From JBBSBL01 sp963735885 (GTDB lineage: Bacteria; Actinomycetota; Thermoleophilia; Solirubrobacterales; Solirubrobacteraceae), in assembly GCA_963735885.1 (NCBI GenBank), contig CAVTMP010000007.1, positions 558,001 to 622,000 of the forward strand: a DNA stretch of 64,000 nt. Direction: 5' to 3'. Below are positions 52,175 to 61,517 of this stretch, piece after piece. Position numbers and translations under genes: made by a program. Every line of letters begins with the position of its first letter. The stretch's first letter is position 1. The notes beneath the pieces were generated by a model. The model worked only from the letters and a program-made list of their open reading frames with translations. It did no database searches and was not told the DNA's origin.

Positions 52175-53454
52175 TCGATCTCCCGGAACGCCGCGGCGGC
52201 GGCCTCGAGCGTCCGGTCGACGAGCTCCGGCGTGTGCGCCAGGGAGGGGAACCACGCCTCGAAGGGCGACGGGGGCGGGTAGATCCCCCGCGCGAGCAGG
52301 GCGCGGCACCACGCGGCATGGGCCTCCAGGTCGCAGGCGCGCGCGTCGTCGTAGTCGCGCACCGGGCCCTCGCGGAAGAAGACGGTGAGCAGGCCGGGCG
52401 CCTCGGCCACGTGGACGGGCCGGTCCGCCGCCGCCTCGCGCAGCCCCTCGGCGAGCCGCGCCGTCGTGGCGGCGAGCGTCGTGTAGGCCACCTCGTCCAG
52501 CCCGGCGAGCGTCGCGAGGCCGGCGGTCACCGCGAGCGGGTTCCCGGACAGCGTGCCCGCCTGGTACACGTCCCCGGCCGGGGCCACGTGCTCCATGAGG
52601 TCCCGGCGGCCCCCGTAGGCGGCCGCCGGGAGACCGCCGCCGATCACCTTTCCGAGCACGGTCAGGTCGGCGGTCACGCCGGACAGCTCCTGGCTCCCGC
52701 CGCGGCTCACGCGGAAGCCCGAGATGACCTCGTCGAACACGAGCAGGGCGCCGGTGGCGTCGGCCCGCTCGCGGAGGAGGTCGAGGAACCCGTCCTCCGG
52801 CGGGACCACGCCCATGTTCGCCGGCAGGGGCTCGGCCAGGATCGCGGCCAGCGGCTCGCGCTCGGTGGCCGCGAGGAGGGCCTCCGGGTCGTTCCACGGC
52901 ACCACGACGGTCGCGGCCGCCGCCGCGGCGGGCACGCCGGGGCTGGCCGGGATCCCGTGGGTGGCGAGGCCGGAGCCCGCGTCGGCGAGCAGGCCGTCGA
53001 CGTGGCCGTGGTAGGCGCCGGCGAACTTCAGCACCGCGTCCCGCCCGGTCACCGCTCGCGCCAGCCGCACGGCGCTCATCGCGGCCTCGGTCCCGGAGGA
53101 GGTCATGCGCAGCATCTCGACGCCCGGCATGCGCGCGCCGACCTCCGCCGCGAGCTCGATCTCGCCGGTGGTGGGCGCGCCGTAGGAGGTGCCCAGCGCG
53201 GCCTGCTCGGCGACCGCGGCCACGACGTCGGGGTGGGCGTGCCCGAGGATGAGCGGGCCCCAGGAGCAGACGTAGTCGACGTAGGCGTTGCCGTCCACGT
53301 CGACGAGCTCGGCGCCGTGGCCGCGCGCGACGAAGATCGGATCGCGGCCGATGGCCCGCATCGCCCGCACCGGGGAGTTCACGCCCCCCGGCATCACGTC
53401 CTCCGCGCGGGCGAAGAGCGCGGCGGAGCGCGAGTCGTCGAGCTCGGAGCTCAT
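52171..53454 (-). CDS. hemL: Glutamate-1-semialdehyde 2,1-aminomutase
   Basis: 427 aa from ATG 53454. VMPGGVNSPVRAM, DVDGNAYVDYVCSWGPLILGHAHP, MTSSGTEAAMSAVRLAR and the PLP Lys in LTVLGKVIGGGLPAAAYGG are clear. It makes 5-aminolevulinate in the C5 route. It is separated from the fused Ahb-like gene by 19 bp and from hemB by one gene. Confidence 0.96.
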   Translation of the reverse strand: MSSELDDSRSAALFARAEDVMPGGVNSPVRAMRAIGRDPIFVARGHGAELVDVDGNAYVDYVCSWGPLILGHAHPDVVAAVAEQAALGTSYGAPTTGEIELAAEVGARMPGVEMLRMTSSGTEAAMSAVRLARAVTGRDAVLKFAGAYHGHVDGLLADAGSGLATHGIPASPGVPAAAAAATVVVPWNDPEALLAATEREPLAAILAEPLPANMGVVPPEDGFLDLLRERADATGALLVFDEVISGFRVSRGGSQELSGVTADLTVLGKVIGGGLPAAAYGGRRDLMEHVAPAGDVYQAGTLSGNPLAVTAGLATLAGLDEVAYTTLAATTARLAEGLREAAADRPVHVAEAPGLLTVFFREGPVRDYDDARACDLEAHAAWCRALLARGIYPPPSPFEAWFPSLAHTPELVDRTLEAAAAAFREIE

Positions 53455-53473
53455 CGGCGTCCCGGCGGTGCGC

Positions 53474-54571
53474 CTAGGCGCGCGCGGCCTCCCACCGCGC
53501 GAAGTCACCGGTGAAGTAGAGGAGGCGGATCTTCTTGAACTCGGTCGAGGAGTACAGGGTCGCGCGACCCTCGATCCCGGTGTCCTCGGCGATCGCGTCG
53601 AGGATCGCGTCGCACTCCGCCTTCGAGCGGCCATGGGCCATGGTGAAGACCGAGTAGGGCCAGTCGGGGTAGGTCGGGCGCTGGTAGCAGTGCGAGATCC
53701 CGCGATAGGCGGCCATCCGTGCGCCGACCTCGGCGATCCGGTCCTCGGGCACCTGCCAGACGCCCATCCCGTTCGCGCTGAAGCCGGCGCGGCGGTGGTA
53801 GAGGATGGCCGCGACCCGGCGCAGCAGCCCGCGCTCCTGCATCCCGGCGAGGCGCTCGAGGAAGGCGTCCTGGCCCAGGCCCAGGCCGGCCGCCGCCTCG
53901 GCGTAGGGCTCGGGCACCACGGGCATGTCCCCCTGCAGCGCCCGGATCACCGCGACGTCGCGCTCGTCGTAGGGCACCGGGTCGAGCTCGACCGGCTCCT
54001 GCGCCACCCCGGCGTTGGCCAGCGCCTTCGTGTCGCCCTCCATCTCCAGGTCCATGCGGATCTTGAACAGCTTCAGCGTCGGGAGCTGGCGCACCGACGT
54101 CGCCCCGGCCTCGGCCGCCAGGAGGTCGAGCGTCCCCTGGAGCCCGAGCCGCGAGTCGGGCTCCACCGCGATCGTGAACCACAGGTTGAACTCGTGGTTG
54201 CGCAGGTAGTTGTGGGAGACCCCGGGGTGGGCGTTGATCACCTTGGCGGCGCGGTGGGGATGCTCCGGGTCCACCTTCGCGGCGACGAGCATCGAGCGGT
54301 AGCCGAGCGCGCGGGTGTCGAAGATCGGGGTGACCTGGCGGATGATGCGGTCGTCGAGCAGCCGCTGGACCCGCGCCATCGTCTCCGCCTCCTCGAGCCC
54401 CGCCTGCGCCGCCACCGACGCGTACGGGCGCGGGGCGATCGGAAAGCGGCCCTGCATGAGGTTGAGCAGCCGCCGGTCGACGTCGTCGAGGGGGGCCGCC
54501 GCGCCCCCCTCGCGGCTGCGGACCTTGGGCTGGGCGTTGCGGCCCTCGGGGGCTAGTGGTCGCGAAGCCAT
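53474..54571 (-). CDS. Fused AhbA-AhbB-like siroheme decarboxylase / NirD-NirL family protein
   Basis: 365 aa from ATG 54571, overlapping the hemB stop by 19 bp. Two AsnC/Lrp-like units: 28-185 and 197-365, each a winged helix followed by an alpha/beta domain. The first carries VSHNYLRNHEFNLWFT (His120), the second ISHCYQRPTYPDWPYS with MAHGR (His294, His313), the conserved marks of AhbA and AhbB/NirDL. In the known systems these subunits decarboxylate siroheme; a DNA-binding regulator is the alternative. The fusion and its position between hemL and hemB argue for a tetrapyrrole role. Confidence 0.83.
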   Translation of the reverse strand: MASRPLAPEGRNAQPKVRSREGGAAAPLDDVDRRLLNLMQGRFPIAPRPYASVAAQAGLEEAETMARVQRLLDDRIIRQVTPIFDTRALGYRSMLVAAKVDPEHPHRAAKVINAHPGVSHNYLRNHEFNLWFTIAVEPDSRLGLQGTLDLLAAEAGATSVRQLPTLKLFKIRMDLEMEGDTKALANAGVAQEPVELDPVPYDERDVAVIRALQGDMPVVPEPYAEAAAGLGLGQDAFLERLAGMQERGLLRRVAAILYHRRAGFSANGMGVWQVPEDRIAEVGARMAAYRGISHCYQRPTYPDWPYSVFTMAHGRSKAECDAILDAIAEDTGIEGRATLYSSTEFKKIRLLYFTGDFARWEAARA

Positions 54572-55530
54572 TCGGCGGCGTCCTTGGCGTGGTAGGTGAT
54601 GACGATGTCGGCGCCGGCGCGACGGATCGCCGTGATCGCCTCGAGCACGGCGGCGCGCTCGTCGAGGCTGCCGGCGGCGGCCGCGGCCTTGACCATCGCG
54701 TACTCGCCGCTCACCGAGTACGCGGCGACCGGCAGCCCGGACCGCTCCTTCACGGCCCGGATGACGTCGAGGTACGGCAGCGCCGGCTTGACCATGAGCA
54801 CGTCGGCGCCCTCCTCGGCGTCGAGCAGCGCCTCGCGGACGGCCTCCGCGCCGTTGCCGGGATCCATCTGGTAGCCGCGCCGGTCGCCGAACGCCGGCGC
54901 CGAGCCGGCGGCCTCCCGGAACGGCCCGTAGAAGGCGGAGGCGAACTTCGCCGAGTACGCCATGATCGGCAGCTCCCCGAACCCCTCCGCGTCGAGCTCG
55001 GCGCGGAGCGCCCCGACGCGGCCGTCCATCATGTCGCTCGGGGCGACGAGGTCGGCGCCGGCGCGCGCGTGGGAGGCGGCGGTGCGCGCGAGCAGCTCGA
55101 GCGTCGCGTCGTTGTCCACCTCGCCGTCGTCGCGCAGGACGCCGCAGTGACCGTGCGCCGTGTACTCGCAGAGGCAGACGTCGGTGATGACGAGCAGGTC
55201 GGGATGAGCGTCCTTGATCGCTCGCGTGGCGAGCTGGACGACGCCCTCGTCGTCCCACGCGCCCGATCCCTCGCCGTCCTTCTCCGCCGGGATGCCGAAC
55301 AGGATCACCGCCGGGATCTCCCGGGCGGCCGCCTCCGCGGCCTCCGCCACGGCGTGCGAGATCGACAGGCGCGCGACACCGGGCATCGCGTCGATGGGCG
55401 TCCGCCCCGGCTCGGCGTGGACGAACAGCGGCAGGACGAGGTCGCCCGGAGCCGGACGGGTCTCGCGCACGAGGCCCCGCAGCGACGACGTGCGCCGCAG
55501 GCGCCGCAGGCGGGTGGCGGGAAACGCCAT
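54553..55530 (-). CDS. hemB: Delta-aminolevulinic acid dehydratase (porphobilinogen synthase)
   Basis: 325 aa. Zinc-type active site with Cys119, Cys121 and Cys129 in DVCLCEYTAHGHCG; Schiff-base Lys residues in YSAKFASAFYGPF and LMVKPALPYLD; RRGYQMDPGN is the substrate loop. It condenses two 5-aminolevulinates. A -10 box lies 7 nt upstream, so it may be transcribed apart from the ABC-2 genes before it. Confidence 0.97.
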   Translation of the reverse strand: MAFPATRLRRLRRTSSLRGLVRETRPAPGDLVLPLFVHAEPGRTPIDAMPGVARLSISHAVAEAAEAAAREIPAVILFGIPAEKDGEGSGAWDDEGVVQLATRAIKDAHPDLLVITDVCLCEYTAHGHCGVLRDDGEVDNDATLELLARTAASHARAGADLVAPSDMMDGRVGALRAELDAEGFGELPIMAYSAKFASAFYGPFREAAGSAPAFGDRRGYQMDPGNGAEAVREALLDAEEGADVLMVKPALPYLDVIRAVKERSGLPVAAYSVSGEYAMVKAAAAAGSLDERAAVLEAITAIRRAGADIVITYHAKDAAEWLRDH

Positions 55531-55537
55531 GCGAGGG

Positions 55538-55543
55538 AGGATA
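55538..55543 (-). promoter_or_regulatory. -10 box of leaderless hemB
   Basis: TATCCT on the minus strand ends 7 nt before the hemB ATG at 55530, predicting a leaderless transcript. It sits in the 19-bp gap after the ABC-2 permease stop. Confidence 0.5.
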
Positions 55544-55549
55544 GGGCGG

Positions 55550-56893
55550 CTACGCGAACCGCCGCAGCGCCACGCGCGCGATGACGCCGTAGGCGACGAC
55601 GAGCGCGGCCATGTGGAGCAGCGGCCCCACCAGGCCCGGGTCGGCGCCGTTCAGCGCCCAGTCCATCGCCTGGAGCGCCGGCTTGAACGGGAAGAGCGCG
55701 GAGATCACCGAGATCACGTCGTAGAGCCCGGCCGAGACGGCCCCGCTCGGCACGAGCGCGAGGAAGGCGATCGGCAGCGCCACGAGGAAGGCGAGCAGGG
55801 ACGCCGCGCGCACCTCGCGCGCCACGCCGCCGATCGCCACGCCGAGTGCCGCGAACCCGAGCCCGCCGATCGCCAGCCCGACGAGCCACAGCGGGAAGCG
55901 GCCCCAGTCCAGCGCGCCCGCCACGAGGCTCACGATCACGAGCATGAGCAGGCCCACCGGGACGGAGCACAGCGCGGTGAGCCCGGTCTTCTCGGCGATG
56001 AGCGCGGTGCGCGAGACGAGCCCGCGCACCAGGCGCGTGAACGTGTGCTCCTCGCGCTCGAGCGCGAGCAGGCCGGAGGCGAGGAGCAGCCCGACGAACA
56101 TCAGCGACGTGGTCACCGCCACGGCGACGAGGTAGCCGCTGAGCGACGCCCGCCTGCCCTGCAGGGTCTGCGTCTTCACGCGGATCGGCTCGGCGACCGC
56201 CCGCAGGACGGCGTCGGAGAGGTCGAGGTTGTCCACGGCGAGGCCCGCGAAGCGCTGCACCTGCTCGAGGGGGAGTCGCGACGAGCTGTTCCTCGGCAGG
56301 GTGGCGAGCGTGCCCTTGAGGATCGCGTCGGCCTTCTCCAGGCCGAGCACGTTGAGCGTCTGGCCGAGGACGTCGAAGGTCCCGCCCTTGAGGAGCAGGT
56401 TGATGTAGCCCGCGCCGATCTCGGTGAACTTCTTGGAGAGCGCGAGGTTCGCGTCCCCGAGCCGGGCCTTGATCAGCGACTCGACCGCCTCTCGCTTGAT
56501 CGGGTTCTCGGCGTTGTAGACGACCTCGACCTGGGGTGTGGTGATCCCCGTCGAGATCTTGCGCGCGAAGTCCTCCGGCACGATGAGCGCGGCGACCGCG
56601 TCGCCCGAGCGCACCTTGTCGATCGCCTGCTGGCGCGTGCTGACGCGGATCGGCTCGATCGACTCGTACAGCCGGTTGGAGTACTTCGCGACGTCCACCT
56701 TCTCGCCGCCGAGGTCGATCTTGTAGTCGGAGCGCGGGACCAGGTTGACGATCGCCACGCGCGGCTTGCCGCCGCCGCCGGAGAGCGCGAGCCCGATCAG
56801 CACCGGGATCGCGACCGCGTAGACGACGAGCATCCCGACGAGGAACGGGGAGCGCCGCAGGATCTGCAGGTCCTTGAGGAGGAGCCAGCGCAT
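55550..56893 (-). CDS. ABC-2 type transporter permease (NatB-like)
   Basis: 447 aa from ATG 56893. One N-terminal helix (FLVGMLVVYAVAIPVLIGLAL), an extracytoplasmic domain of about 200 residues (VDVAKYSNRLYESIEPIRVST), then five or six helices at the C-terminus. This matches NatB/YhgE-like ABC-2 exporters. The exported substrate is unknown. It is 17 bp downstream of its ATPase. Confidence 0.85.
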   Translation of the reverse strand: MRWLLLKDLQILRRSPFLVGMLVVYAVAIPVLIGLALSGGGGKPRVAIVNLVPRSDYKIDLGGEKVDVAKYSNRLYESIEPIRVSTRQQAIDKVRSGDAVAALIVPEDFARKISTGITTPQVEVVYNAENPIKREAVESLIKARLGDANLALSKKFTEIGAGYINLLLKGGTFDVLGQTLNVLGLEKADAILKGTLATLPRNSSSRLPLEQVQRFAGLAVDNLDLSDAVLRAVAEPIRVKTQTLQGRRASLSGYLVAVAVTTSLMFVGLLLASGLLALEREEHTFTRLVRGLVSRTALIAEKTGLTALCSVPVGLLMLVIVSLVAGALDWGRFPLWLVGLAIGGLGFAALGVAIGGVAREVRAASLLAFLVALPIAFLALVPSGAVSAGLYDVISVISALFPFKPALQAMDWALNGADPGLVGPLLHMAALVVAYGVIARVALRRFA

Positions 56894-56910
56894 CGGGGGG
56901 ACGGGCCGGG

Positions 56911-57636
56911 TCAGTGGCCCCGCGCCGCGAGGAACGCGACGAAGGCCGTCTCGAAGTCGCGCGCCTCGCCGCCGACCGTGTCCGCCAGCTCCGCCGGGCC
57001 GCCGGCGAAGAGCAGCTCGCCGTCGGCGAGCACGAGGACGCGGTCGGCGTGGGCCTCGGCCTCGCCGACGTTGTGGGTGGAGAAGATCACGGCCGTGCCG
57101 TCGGCCACGAGCGAGGAGATGAACTCCCACAGCCGCTCGCGCTGGCGGGGGTCCAGCGACGAGGAGGGCTCGTCGAGCAGGAGCACCTCCGGCGCGCGGA
57201 GCAGGCCGATGGCGATGTTCACCCGCTGCTGGTTGCCGCCGGAGAGCGTCCCGATCTCGTCGCCGGCGCGGTCCTCGAGTCCCGTCTGCTCGAGCATGCG
57301 CTCGACGGCGGCCGCCGGGTCGGAGACGCCCTCCAGGCGGGCGAAGAGGCGGAGGTTCTCCGCGACCGAGAGCTTCGAGTACACGGCCGGCTGCTGCGGC
57401 ACCCAGCCGATCTCCCCGGGCGGGCGGGAGACCGCGCCACCGCTCGGCGCCTGGATGCCGGCGAGCATCGTCAGCAGCGTCGTCTTGCCCGCGCCGTTGG
57501 GGCCGATGACCGCGACGACCTCGCCGGCGCGGGCCTCGAAGGAGACGTCCTGCAGCGCGGTGCGCTCGCCGTAGCGCTTCGTGAGCCCGGCGGCGCCCAG
57601 CGCGGGCGCCACCGTGCCGGCGGTCGGGGCGGCCAT
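56911..57636 (-). CDS. ABC transporter ATP-binding protein (NatA-like)
   Basis: 241 aa from ATG 57636; upstream in-frame sequence is Arg/Pro-rich and unlikely to be coding. Walker A GPNGAGKTTLL, Q-loop GWVPQQPAVYSKLSV, signature LSGGNQQRVNIA, Walker B VLLLDEPSSSLDP, H-loop STHNVGEA. It energises the adjacent ABC-2 permease. Confidence 0.93.
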   Translation of the reverse strand: MAAPTAGTVAPALGAAGLTKRYGERTALQDVSFEARAGEVVAVIGPNGAGKTTLLTMLAGIQAPSGGAVSRPPGEIGWVPQQPAVYSKLSVAENLRLFARLEGVSDPAAAVERMLEQTGLEDRAGDEIGTLSGGNQQRVNIAIGLLRAPEVLLLDEPSSSLDPRQRERLWEFISSLVADGTAVIFSTHNVGEAEAHADRVLVLADGELLFAGGPAELADTVGGEARDFETAFVAFLAARGH

Positions 57637-57646
57637 GCGTCCCAGG

Positions 57647-58999
57647 CTACCCGGACGCCGTGGCATCGGGCGCCGGCGACCCGCACTCGGGGCACGCGGT
57701 CGCGCCCGCGGCGAGCGGCGCCCCGCACGTGCCACAGCGCCGCGGCGCCGCGGCGCCGGTCGGGCGCCGGCCCGCGAGCGCGAGCGGCGACGCCGTGCCC
57801 CACGGCTCGAGCACGAGGTGCCGGCGAAGGTAGATCACGGTCTCGCGGACGATCGCGGCGAGCGGCAGGGCGAGCAGCGCGCCGACGATCCCGTAGATCT
57901 CGGCGCCGACCAGGAGCGCGAAGATGACGAGCAGCGGGTTGATCCGCAGCGAGTGGCCGAACACCTGGGGGGCGACGACGTGGCCCTCGAACTGCTGCAG
58001 GGCCACGAAGGTCAGGCCGACCCAGAGCGCGTCGATCGGCTGGCCGAGGAGCGCGACGAGCACGGGCGGCACCGCGCCGAGCACCGGGCCGACGTAGGGG
58101 ATCAGCTCCATGAACCCGTAGCAGGCGGCGAAGAACAGGGCGTACGTGCGCCCGTCGGGGAAGATCCCGACCGTCCCGAGGATCCACAGCGCGATGCCCG
58201 CGCTCGCGCCCATGATGAGGCTGAACAGGACCTGGCCGCGCACGTAGGAGAAGACGGCGCGCTGGACCTGGACCGGGTAGTCGTCCTCCGGGGTGCCGTC
58301 GCCGGGGGGCATCACCGACCGCACGATGCGGTCGAGCGCCGGGGCGTACAGGAGCATGTAGATCGAGATGACGAGGATCAGGATCAGCGCGAAGCCCACC
58401 TCGACCAGGCTCTGGAGCAGCGTGCGCCCGAACGAGACGATGTCCCCCGAGCTCCGCAGCACCTTGCTCTCGAGGGTCTGGAGCGCCGTCTGCCCCTGCC
58501 GGCGGATCTGCACGTTGAACCCGTTGCCGTCGAGCCACACCTGGAGGTCGCCGAGGCTGCGGTTCGCCGAGTCGACGAAGTCCGGCACGTTGCGCTGGAA
58601 GGTCGAGACCTGGTCGGCCACCGGGTTCGCGAGCAGCACCCCGATCCCCGCCAGCGCGAGGAAGAACGCGAGGTACACGATCAGCACCGCGGCGCCCCGC
58701 CGCACCCGGCCGTGGCGCGCCACCCGCGCCACGAGCGGGTTGAGGATGAGCGCGATGACGCTCGCGATCGTGAAGACGATGAGCACCGAGCCGATCGCCC
58801 GGCCCACGACGAACAGGAACACGATCGCGAGCGGCAGCGCGACGAGCTGGATCCAGCGGGGGACGACGACGCGCGGCGGCGCGGCCGGCGCGGCGTCCGC
58901 CGGAGGCGCCGAACCGTCGCGGACGGGCGTCCCGGCCGGCGCGTCCGCCGCGTCGCCCGCGAGGGTCCCGGCGGGCGGGTCTGAGACCTCGCGCGTCAT
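57647..58999 (-). CDS. AI-2E family transporter with C-terminal zinc ribbon
   Basis: 450 aa. An Ala/Pro-rich N-terminus of about 45 residues, eight helices in the AI-2E (PerM) layout, the amphipathic extracellular region (VADQVSTFQRNVPDFVDSA) and the family block YGFMELIPYVGPVLGAVPPVL, then FEGHVVAPQVFG. The last 30 residues, after the membrane domain, contain CGTCG and CPECG, a zinc ribbon not typical of the family. A CATACT box about 11 nt upstream suggests a near-leaderless start. Substrate unknown. Confidence 0.9.
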   Translation of the reverse strand: MTREVSDPPAGTLAGDAADAPAGTPVRDGSAPPADAAPAAPPRVVVPRWIQLVALPLAIVFLFVVGRAIGSVLIVFTIASVIALILNPLVARVARHGRVRRGAAVLIVYLAFFLALAGIGVLLANPVADQVSTFQRNVPDFVDSANRSLGDLQVWLDGNGFNVQIRRQGQTALQTLESKVLRSSGDIVSFGRTLLQSLVEVGFALILILVISIYMLLYAPALDRIVRSVMPPGDGTPEDDYPVQVQRAVFSYVRGQVLFSLIMGASAGIALWILGTVGIFPDGRTYALFFAACYGFMELIPYVGPVLGAVPPVLVALLGQPIDALWVGLTFVALQQFEGHVVAPQVFGHSLRINPLLVIFALLVGAEIYGIVGALLALPLAAIVRETVIYLRRHLVLEPWGTASPLALAGRRPTGAAAPRRCGTCGAPLAAGATACPECGSPAPDATASG

Positions 59000-59029
59000 C
59001 CCGCCCCTCAGTATGGGGCACGGCCGGTC

Positions 59030-59833
59030 GTGAGCGGGGCCGCGACGATCCTCTTCGTCGGCGACGTCGTCGGCGGCGTCGGGCGTCGGACGCTGCTCGC
59101 GCTGCTGCCCGGCCTGCGCGATCGCGTCGCGCGGACTTCGTCGTCGTCAACGGCGAGAACGCCGCCGGCGGCGTCGGCATCACGCCGAAGATCGCCGACG
59201 AGCTGTTCGCCGCCGGCGTCGACGTGATCACGCTCGGCAACCACACCTACCGCCACCGCGAGATCTACCCGTACCTCGACGAGCGAGCCGCGCATCCTGC
59301 GCCCGGCGAACTTCCTGCGCTGCCAGCCCGGGCACGGGCACACCGTGGTCGACCGCGACGGCGTGCGCCTCGGCGTGGTCAACGCTGTCGGGCAACCTGT
59401 ACATGAACGCCGGACGGCCGGCCTTCCCCGAGGTCGACGCGGCGCTGCACGCGCTCAAGGGACGGGTCGACCACGTGCTCGTCGACATGCACGCCGAGGC
59501 GACGAGCGAGAAGGTCGGGATGGGCTGGCACCTCGACGGCCGCGTGACCGCCGTGGTCGGCACGCACACGCACGTGCCGACGGCCGACGCGCGCGTGCTG
59601 CCCGGCGGGACGGCCTACATCACCGACGTCGGCATGACCGGCCCGCGCGGCGGCGTGATCGGCGTGCAAGCCGCGAGCAGGCGCTCGAGTCGCTCGTCAC
59701 GCAGATGCCGATCCGCTTCGAGACCTCCGACGAGGACCCGTGGCTCATGGCGGTGGTGATCAGCTGCTCGGCGCCGATGCGTGCGGACGCGATCGAGCCG
59801 CTGCTGGAGCCGGCGCCGCCGGGCGTCCGCTAG
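59030..59833 (+). pseudogene. YmdB-family metallophosphoesterase, four apparent frameshifts
   Basis: GTG 59030 starts ILFVGDVVGGVGRRTLL. The reading frame must be changed near 59133 (one base missing), 59284 (one extra), 59384 (one extra) and 59670 (one missing) to read through VVVNGENAAGGVGITPKIA, DVITLGNHTYRHREI, VDHVLVDMHAEATSEKVGM, VVGTHTHVPTADARVLP and EDPWLMAVVI to a TAG at 59831. Indels sum to zero; 267 aa would result. Metal residues D, N, H and the GNH and GTHTHVPT motifs are intact, so the gene is probably functional and the sequence faulty. YmdB is a 2',3'-cyclic nucleotide phosphodiesterase. Confidence 0.82.
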
Positions 59834-61503
59834 CCGCCTCGGGCGCGCCGGCCGCCGGGACGACCACCCGCGCCGGTCGCTCGTCCGGCGCGAACCGGAG
59901 CACGATCGCGACGAGCACCAGCGGCACGAACCACACGATGTAGAGGAAGAACCAGTAGCGACGCCGAGCTGGAGCGCGATCAGGACCGCGGCGGCGCAGC
60001 GCCGCGACCTGGCCGAGGTCCCGCCGGCGCGGGCACGACGGCCAGCGCGAGGGCGAGGGCGACCGTCGCGGCCTGCACGGCGGTGCTGGGCGGCCTCCGG
60101 CCAGCCGTAGAGCCCCCAGAGCGAGAACGGCGACGTCGCGGTCGGCCTGGAACGCGATCGTGCGCTCCCAGATCGCGAGCGGGTCGCCGGTGAACCGGCG
60201 TGAGGGCGAGCGCGGCGACGAGGGCGAAGCCGAGCGCGTACCACGCGCCGTCGCGCCGGCGCCCGGGGCGCCCCGGGGATCGGAGGAAGAGCGGGACGAG
60301 CACGAGCGGCGCGATCTTCGTCAGGCCCGCCGCGGCGATCGCGGCCCCGCGGAGCGCCGGCCGGTGGGCGACGAGCAGCGCGCCGGCACGAGCAGGGCGA
60401 CGAGCGCGTCGTTCGCGTTCGTGTTGGCCACGAACAGCGTGAACGGGAAGGTGGCCCAGGACGTAGGCGAGCAGCACGCCGGTGGCGGGCCCGCGGATCC
60501 GCCGCCCCAGCCAGAAGAGGCCGAGGAGCGTCAGCAGGTCGAACGCGATCGCGGCCGCGTGCGCCGCGGCGAGATCGTCGGGACGCCCGCCGGCCCCGAG
60601 CACCGCGACGAACGGGACGTAGGCCTCGTAGGTGACCGGCCCGTAGGTGTCGCCGCGCTCGTCCCTTCGGGAAGCCCCCGTAGAGGCGCTGGCCGTCGAG
60701 CAGCCGGTCGGCGCCGATCACGCTGGCGTGGCCGACGTCGATCACGTTCGAGTCGACCACGTTGAGCCCGACGCGGAAGCCGACGAGGAAGACCAGGCCC
60801 GACCGCGAGCCACGTCACCGGGACGAGCAGCCGCCACTCCTCGCGCGGGCGGCCCGGCGCACGGCGGAGGCCGAGCCACAGCATGCGGGCGAGCAGGTAG
60901 CCGAGGCAGGGGAAGAGGATCGGGACCATGAGGCCGATCCGCCCGTGGTTGAAGCCGCGAACGCGACGCTCGAGCCGCCGACGAGCACGAGCAGGTCGAG
61001 GTGCAGCAGGCGGGGCCGGCGGCGGCGGCCGAGCGGCAGCCAGGGAAGGAGGAAGAGCACGCAGAGCGGCAGCCAGACCCAGAGCGCGCCGACCCGACGG
61101 CCGAAGGCGCCCGGATAGCCGCGGGCCATCGTCCAGGCCACCTGGTAGCCGGTCCACGACTCCGAGCACCGCGCCGGTCGCGTCGTCGACGTAGACCTGC
61201 CCGATCTGCTTCCCCGCGCGGGTCCACAGGTCCACGGTCCAGCGCCCGCCCTCGCGGGTGGCGTAGCCGTAGGACCCCGGATGCCTCGCGCGCTCGCGGC
61301 GGAGCTTGGGATCCCGGAGGGCGATGGCCACCGCGCGGTCGCGGTCCAGGCGCGGCGCGCCGGCCCGCAGCGGGCCCGAGCGCGGCGGCGCGGGGGAGGT
61401 GCCGGTGGCGGCGGGACCGCTCGCCGGCCGGGCGCCGGCGGCCCGTGCGGGCGGCGCGCCGGATCCGGTGGCGGCCAGAGCGCAGGATCACCGCGGCGAG
61501 CAT
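59760..61503 (-). pseudogene. Large polytopic membrane protein (GT87/DUF2029-like), many frameshifts
   Basis: Pieces on the minus strand read, in order: a signal-like start MLAAVIL; a soluble PepSY-like part (GSYGYATREGGRWTVDLW, KQIGQVYVDDATGAVLG); then helices WVWLPLCVLFLLPWLPLG, GLMVPILFPCLGYLLARML, IAFDLLTLLGLFWLG, WFFLYIVWFVPLVLVAIVL. A loop has DSNVIDVGHASVIGADRLL followed by YGPVTYEAYVPF, as in polyprenyl-phosphate sugar transferases. At least five frame changes are needed. The stop is uncertain: TGA at 59760 in the last frame, or TAG near 59830 if one more indel exists. Confidence 0.6.
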
Positions 61504-61517
61504 CGCCGCGGCCCCCC

